24,873 nt of DNA from DASYRM01 sp036004405. GTDB taxonomy: Bacteria > Acidobacteriota > Vicinamibacteria > Vicinamibacterales > UBA2999. Shown here piece after piece: positions 22,153-24,873 of the stretch. Each line of letters opens with the position of its first letter. The first letter of the stretch is position 1. Location: NCBI GenBank assembly GCA_036004405.1, contig DASYRM010000226.1, positions 1 to 24,873 on the forward strand, written 5' to 3'. Under the pieces are notes generated by a model that saw nothing but the letters and a program-made list of their open reading frames with translations, had not been told where the DNA came from and did no database searches. The translations under genes and the position numbers were made by a program.

Positions 22153-22239
22153 TGGTGCGGAAGAAAGGACTCGAACCTTCACTCCCTTGCGGGAACTAGC
22201 TCCTGAGGCTAGCGCGTCTGCCAATTCCGCCACTTCCGC
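22153..22239 (-). tRNA. tRNA-Leu (anticodon CAG), CCA encoded
   Basis: Class II tRNA of 87 nt read on the minus strand. The acceptor stem is GCGGAAG / CTTCCGC, the anticodon stem CTAGC / GCTAG around the loop CTCAGGA, giving anticodon CAG (22203-22205), which reads CUG. There is a long variable arm (TTCCCGCAAGGGAG), a T-arm with TTCGAGT loop, discriminator A and genomic CCA (22153-22155). All of these are typical of tRNA-Leu. TATACT at 22273-22278 on the minus strand is a likely -10. Confidence 0.97.
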
Positions 22240-22289
22240 GTGGTGAGGGGATAACCGGACAGCGAACGTCCCAGTATACCCTAGCGCCC
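22240..22289. promoter_or_regulatory. Divergent promoter region for tRNA-Leu (-) and the symporter (+)
   Basis: The palindrome GTATAC at 22274-22279 gives TATACT on the minus strand, 34 nt from the tRNA 5' end, and TATACC on the plus strand, 9 nt from the symporter GTG. One box may therefore serve both directions. No good -35 is seen. Confidence 0.4.
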
Positions 22290-23498
22290 GTGCGCCTCCA
22301 CCGGTCGCTGACCTTCTGGATTGTCGTCGCCATCGTCGCCGGAGCCCTTCTGGGCCACTTCTTTCCGGACATCGCCGTGTCCGTCCGCTTCGTCGGCCAG
22401 ATCTTTCTCCGGCTGATCCGTACCATTGTGGCGCCGCTCCTCTTTGCCACGCTCGTCGTCGGGATCGCGGGGCACTCCAACCTGCGTCAGGTCGGCCGGA
22501 TGGGCGTCAAAGCGCTGGTCTACTTCGAGGTCGTGACCACGCTGGCGCTCCTGATTGGCTGGGCGGCCATTTCGATCAGCCGGGCCGGCGACGGCATCAC
22601 GCTGCCCGCGAGCATCGACGCCAGCCAGCTGCCGGCCGCGGCGTCGCGCACGTGGCAGGAGGTGGTGCTCCACATCTTTCCCGAGAACATTGCCAAGGCG
22701 GTCGCCGACGGCGAGATCCTGCAGGTGGTGGTGTTCAGCGTGATATTCGGGTCGGCGCTGGCGCTGCTCCCCGAAGAGCGCAAGCGGCCGATGCTCGCCT
22801 TCGCCGGCAGCCTGGCCGAGACCATGTTCAAGTTCACCGGCATCGTGATGGTGCTGGCGCCGTTCGGCGTCGGCGCGGCGATGGCCTACACGGTGGGGCA
22901 GTTGGGCGTCGGCGTCCTGGTCAACCTGGCCAAGCTGCTCGCCACCTTCTACGTGGCGGTGGCGGTGTTCGTCGGCGTGGTGCTGCTGCCGATCGCCTGG
23001 ATGGTGCGCGTGCCGCTCGGGCGCTTCGCGCGCGCAGTGGCCGAACCCGTCTCGATCGCCTTTGCCACCACCAGCTCGGAGGCGGCGCTGCCGCGCGCGA
23101 TGGAGGCGATGGAGCACCTCGGCGTGCCGCGCCAGATCGTCGCGTTCGTGATGCCGACCGGCTACAGCTTCAACCTGGATGGCAGCACGCTGTACCTGTC
23201 GCTCGCAGCGCTGTTCGTGGCACAGGCGGCCGGCGTGGAGCTGCCGATCGGCCAGCAGGCCGTGATGCTCCTGACGCTGATGCTGACGAGCAAGGGCGTG
23301 GCCGGCGTGCCGCGCGGCGGGCTCGTGATCCTGATGGGCACCGTGGCTTCCTTCGGCCTGCCCGCCGAGCCGGTGTTCATGATCCTGGGCATCGACGCGC
23401 TGCTCGACATGCTGCGCACGTCGGTGAACGTGCTCGGCAACTGCCTGGCGACGGTCGTGATCGCGAAGTGGGAAGGGGAGTTCGAAGAGCGTACGTAG
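22290..23498 (+). CDS. Dicarboxylate/amino acid:cation symporter (DAACS family)
   Basis: 402 residues, inner-membrane transporter that takes up C4-dicarboxylates or glutamate/aspartate with Na+ or H+. Eight-helix core plus two re-entrant hairpins are recognised by FATTSSEAALPRAME (HP1, near residue 260), MPTGYSFNLDGSTLY (near 291), TSKGVAGVPRGG (HP2) and DMLRTSVNVLGNCLA, the last with the substrate-binding Asp/Asn pair. GltP, GltT or DctA cannot be separated by eye. The start is GTG 22290; no Shine-Dalgarno is evident. Its stop TAG abuts a hairpin and it converges with the glutamate-synthase-like gene at the right edge. Confidence 0.95.
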   Translation: MRLHRSLTFWIVVAIVAGALLGHFFPDIAVSVRFVGQIFLRLIRTIVAPLLFATLVVGIAGHSNLRQVGRMGVKALVYFEVVTTLALLIGWAAISISRAGDGITLPASIDASQLPAAASRTWQEVVLHIFPENIAKAVADGEILQVVVFSVIFGSALALLPEERKRPMLAFAGSLAETMFKFTGIVMVLAPFGVGAAMAYTVGQLGVGVLVNLAKLLATFYVAVAVFVGVVLLPIAWMVRVPLGRFARAVAEPVSIAFATTSSEAALPRAMEAMEHLGVPRQIVAFVMPTGYSFNLDGSTLYLSLAALFVAQAAGVELPIGQQAVMLLTLMLTSKGVAGVPRGGLVILMGTVASFGLPAEPVFMILGIDALLDMLRTSVNVLGNCLATVVIAKWEGEFEERT

Positions 23499-23520
23499 AG
23501 GCGGGCCTTCAGGCCCGCCT
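23496..23520. terminator. TTCA-loop hairpin spanning two convergent stop codons
   Basis: Arms AGGCGGGCC (23499-23507) and GGCCCGCCT (23512-23520) with loop TTCA. The plus-strand stop TAG (23496-23498) begins its GTAG lead, and the minus-strand stop TGA (23509-23511) lies in its loop. Only 10 nt separate the two genes, so this element must end both transcripts if any does. Confidence 0.7.
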
Positions 23521-24873
23521 GACCTTGACGAATTCCAGCGGCTGCGTGCCGGGCGGCAGCTCCGGGTCGTCGTCGAACGCGACTCCCCGGCCGCGGCCGC
23601 CGAGCAGGTCGGCCACGGTCCGTGCCCCGAAGCGGCCGTCGAGGATCTCGATCTGGTGCGGCGTCACGAGCGACGGGTGCGGTACGCCGCACGCGCGGCT
23701 GAGCGCCATCAGCTCCTTGCGCAGCGTCACGATGTAGTTGGCCACCCGCACCGACTTCAGCGTAGGGTCGAGCCCGCGCGTGAGCCAGGGACTCTGTGTC
23801 GTGATGCCGGTGGGGCAGTGGTTGGTGTGGCACTTGAGCGCCTGGATGCACCCGATGGCCAGCAGCGCCTCGCGCGCCACGTTGATCAGATCGCAGCCGA
23901 GCGTGAAGCCGACGAGCGCGGAATCCGGCAGCCCCAGCCGGCCCGACCCGATGAAGACGACGTGCTCGTGCAGCCCGCGCTCCGCGAACACCCGCTGCAC
24001 CCGGCTGAACCCCACCTTGAACGGCAGGCCGACCCGATCGGCAAAGACCAGCGGCGCGGCGCCGGTGCCGCCTTCGCCCCCGTCCAGCGTCACGAAGTCC
24101 ACCGCGCGGCCGGTGGTGTCCACCAGCGCCGCGAGGTCGCGCCAGAAGCGCATCTCGCCCACCGCGGATTTGATGCCCACCGGAAGCCCGGTGGCCGACG
24201 CCACCTGCTCGACGAAATCGAGCATCGAGTCGGCGTCGTGAAACGCCGTGTGGGCGGCGGGGCTCACGCAGTCGCGGTCGTCCGCCACGCCGCGGATGGC
24301 CGCAATCTCCGGCGTGATCTTCCGCTTGGGCAGCACGCCGCCGAGCCCCGGCTTGGCGCCCTGACTGAGCTTGATTTCGATCGCGCGGATGTGCGGGTGC
24401 GACTGCACCAGATCCACGAGCTTCGGCAGGCTGAAGCGTCCGTTGATCTCACGGCAGCCGAAGTAGCCGGTGCCGAGCTGGAAGATCAGATCGCCGCCCT
24501 GCAGATGATGCGGCGACAATCCGCCCTCGCCGGTGTTGTGGAAGCAGCCGGCCAGCTGCGCGCCGCGGTTCAGCGCCTGCACGGCCACGCCGCTCAGCGA
24601 GCCGTAGCTCATCGCCGAGATGTTCACCACCGACGCCGGGCGGAACGCGCGCGCCCGCCGGCGGTAGCCGCCGAGAATCTTGCCGCAGGCGATGGCGTGC
24701 GACGGGTCGTAGCCGGCGTCGCCCTGGTGCGGCGACTGCAGCGGAAACACGCTGTGCTTGATGACGGGGTAGTTGGGCGACGACTCGAGCTCGTTGTCGG
24801 AGCCGAAGCCGAAGTAGTTGTTTTCCAGCTTCGCGGAGGCGTACACCCAGCGCCGCTGGTCGCGGCTGAACGG
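23509..24873 (-). CDS. FMN-binding glutamate synthase-like protein (5' end outside window)
   Basis: About 454 residues visible, continuing off the right edge. The frame is open to the last base, reading PFSRDQRRWVYASAKLENNYFGFGSDNELE, so the internal GTG at 24846 is not the true start. The segment is the GltB-type FMN/Fe-S TIM-barrel domain: VVNISAMSYGSLSGVAVQALNRGA, HNTGEGGLSPHHLQGGDLIFQLGTGYFGCRE, IEIKLSQGAKPGLGGVLP, VDFVTLDGGEGGTGAAP and IQALKCHTNHCPTGITTQ. Stand-alone proteins of this kind (FMN-binding glutamate synthase family) are widespread; they lack the glutaminase domain, and their substrate is often unknown. Their 5' part usually holds an N-terminal membrane anchor, which is not in view. 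The stop codon lies inside the shared hairpin with the symporter gene. Confidence 0.9.
   Translation of the reverse strand, partial: PFSRDQRRWVYASAKLENNYFGFGSDNELESSPNYPVIKHSVFPLQSPHQGDAGYDPSHAIACGKILGGYRRRARAFRPASVVNISAMSYGSLSGVAVQALNRGAQLAGCFHNTGEGGLSPHHLQGGDLIFQLGTGYFGCREINGRFSLPKLVDLVQSHPHIRAIEIKLSQGAKPGLGGVLPKRKITPEIAAIRGVADDRDCVSPAAHTAFHDADSMLDFVEQVASATGLPVGIKSAVGEMRFWRDLAALVDTTGRAVDFVTLDGGEGGTGAAPLVFADRVGLPFKVGFSRVQRVFAERGLHEHVVFIGSGRLGLPDSALVGFTLGCDLINVAREALLAIGCIQALKCHTNHCPTGITTQSPWLTRGLDPTLKSVRVANYIVTLRKELMALSRACGVPHPSLVTPHQIEILDGRFGARTVADLLGGRGRGVAFDDDPELPPGTQPLEFVKVRRA

Noticed and set aside
22196..22480. Minus-strand ORF over the tRNA and symporter start
   Set aside because: It translates the tRNA-Leu gene and the antisense of the symporter.

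Overview
The window is about 25 kb of very GC-rich DNA with dense coding on both strands. It looks like chromosome from an Acidobacteriota member, most likely of the Vicinamibacteria type. The taxonomic reading is inference. It rests on a secreted VWFA-related protein of the type described in Acidobacteria (10016-12085), a DUF6152 protein beside a 'GTW' secreted protein (18935-20242), several other exported proteins of unknown function, and many dispersed intergenic hairpins and short tandem repeats. I see no phage, insertion sequence, integrase, CRISPR array or rRNA.

Layout. At the left edge lies the 3'-truncated rimO (-), divergent from a secreted NHL-repeat protein and asnS (+). From 9932 down to 3728 runs a tight six-gene minus-strand run: M24 peptidase, HtrA/DegP-like protease, CYTH-domain protein, MurU-like nucleotidyltransferase, AmgK-like sugar kinase and a TIM-barrel isomerase-like protein. 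Gaps are 27 nt or less and one junction is an ATGA overlap. The kinase and nucleotidyltransferase suggest peptidoglycan sugar recycling; the protease and peptidase suggest an envelope-maintenance operon.

Divergent from this operon is the VWFA-related gene with a TATAAT box. It is followed by a GltS-type glutamate symporter that is visibly broken by an out-of-frame internal deletion and an in-frame TGA. A compound palindrome and a 17-bp perfect hairpin then separate it from a small secreted protein. A zinc-ribbon protein, an alpha-glucan phosphorylase, a 70-residue basic protein (possibly followed by a 35-residue ORF), and two exported proteins of unknown role follow.

The right part holds a two-gene unit (DUF6152 plus GTW protein) with the best promoter in the window. 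It lies directly downstream of an AAA+ regulator that resembles NifA/AnfA activators but lacks the sigma54-contacting GAFTGA loop. Then come tRNA-Leu(CAG), a dicarboxylate/amino-acid:cation symporter, and a truncated FMN-binding glutamate-synthase-like protein at the right edge.

The most interesting signals are: the same 9-bp tandem repeat found both in frame inside rimO and between promoter-like boxes near 14.3 kb; the GAFTGA-less regulator; the doubly damaged gltS; a recurrent TTCA-loop hairpin family that sits on or near stop codons; and several genes with a -10-like box only 6-11 nt before the start codon, which suggests leaderless transcripts. I found no clearly new multi-gene defence or biosynthetic system.
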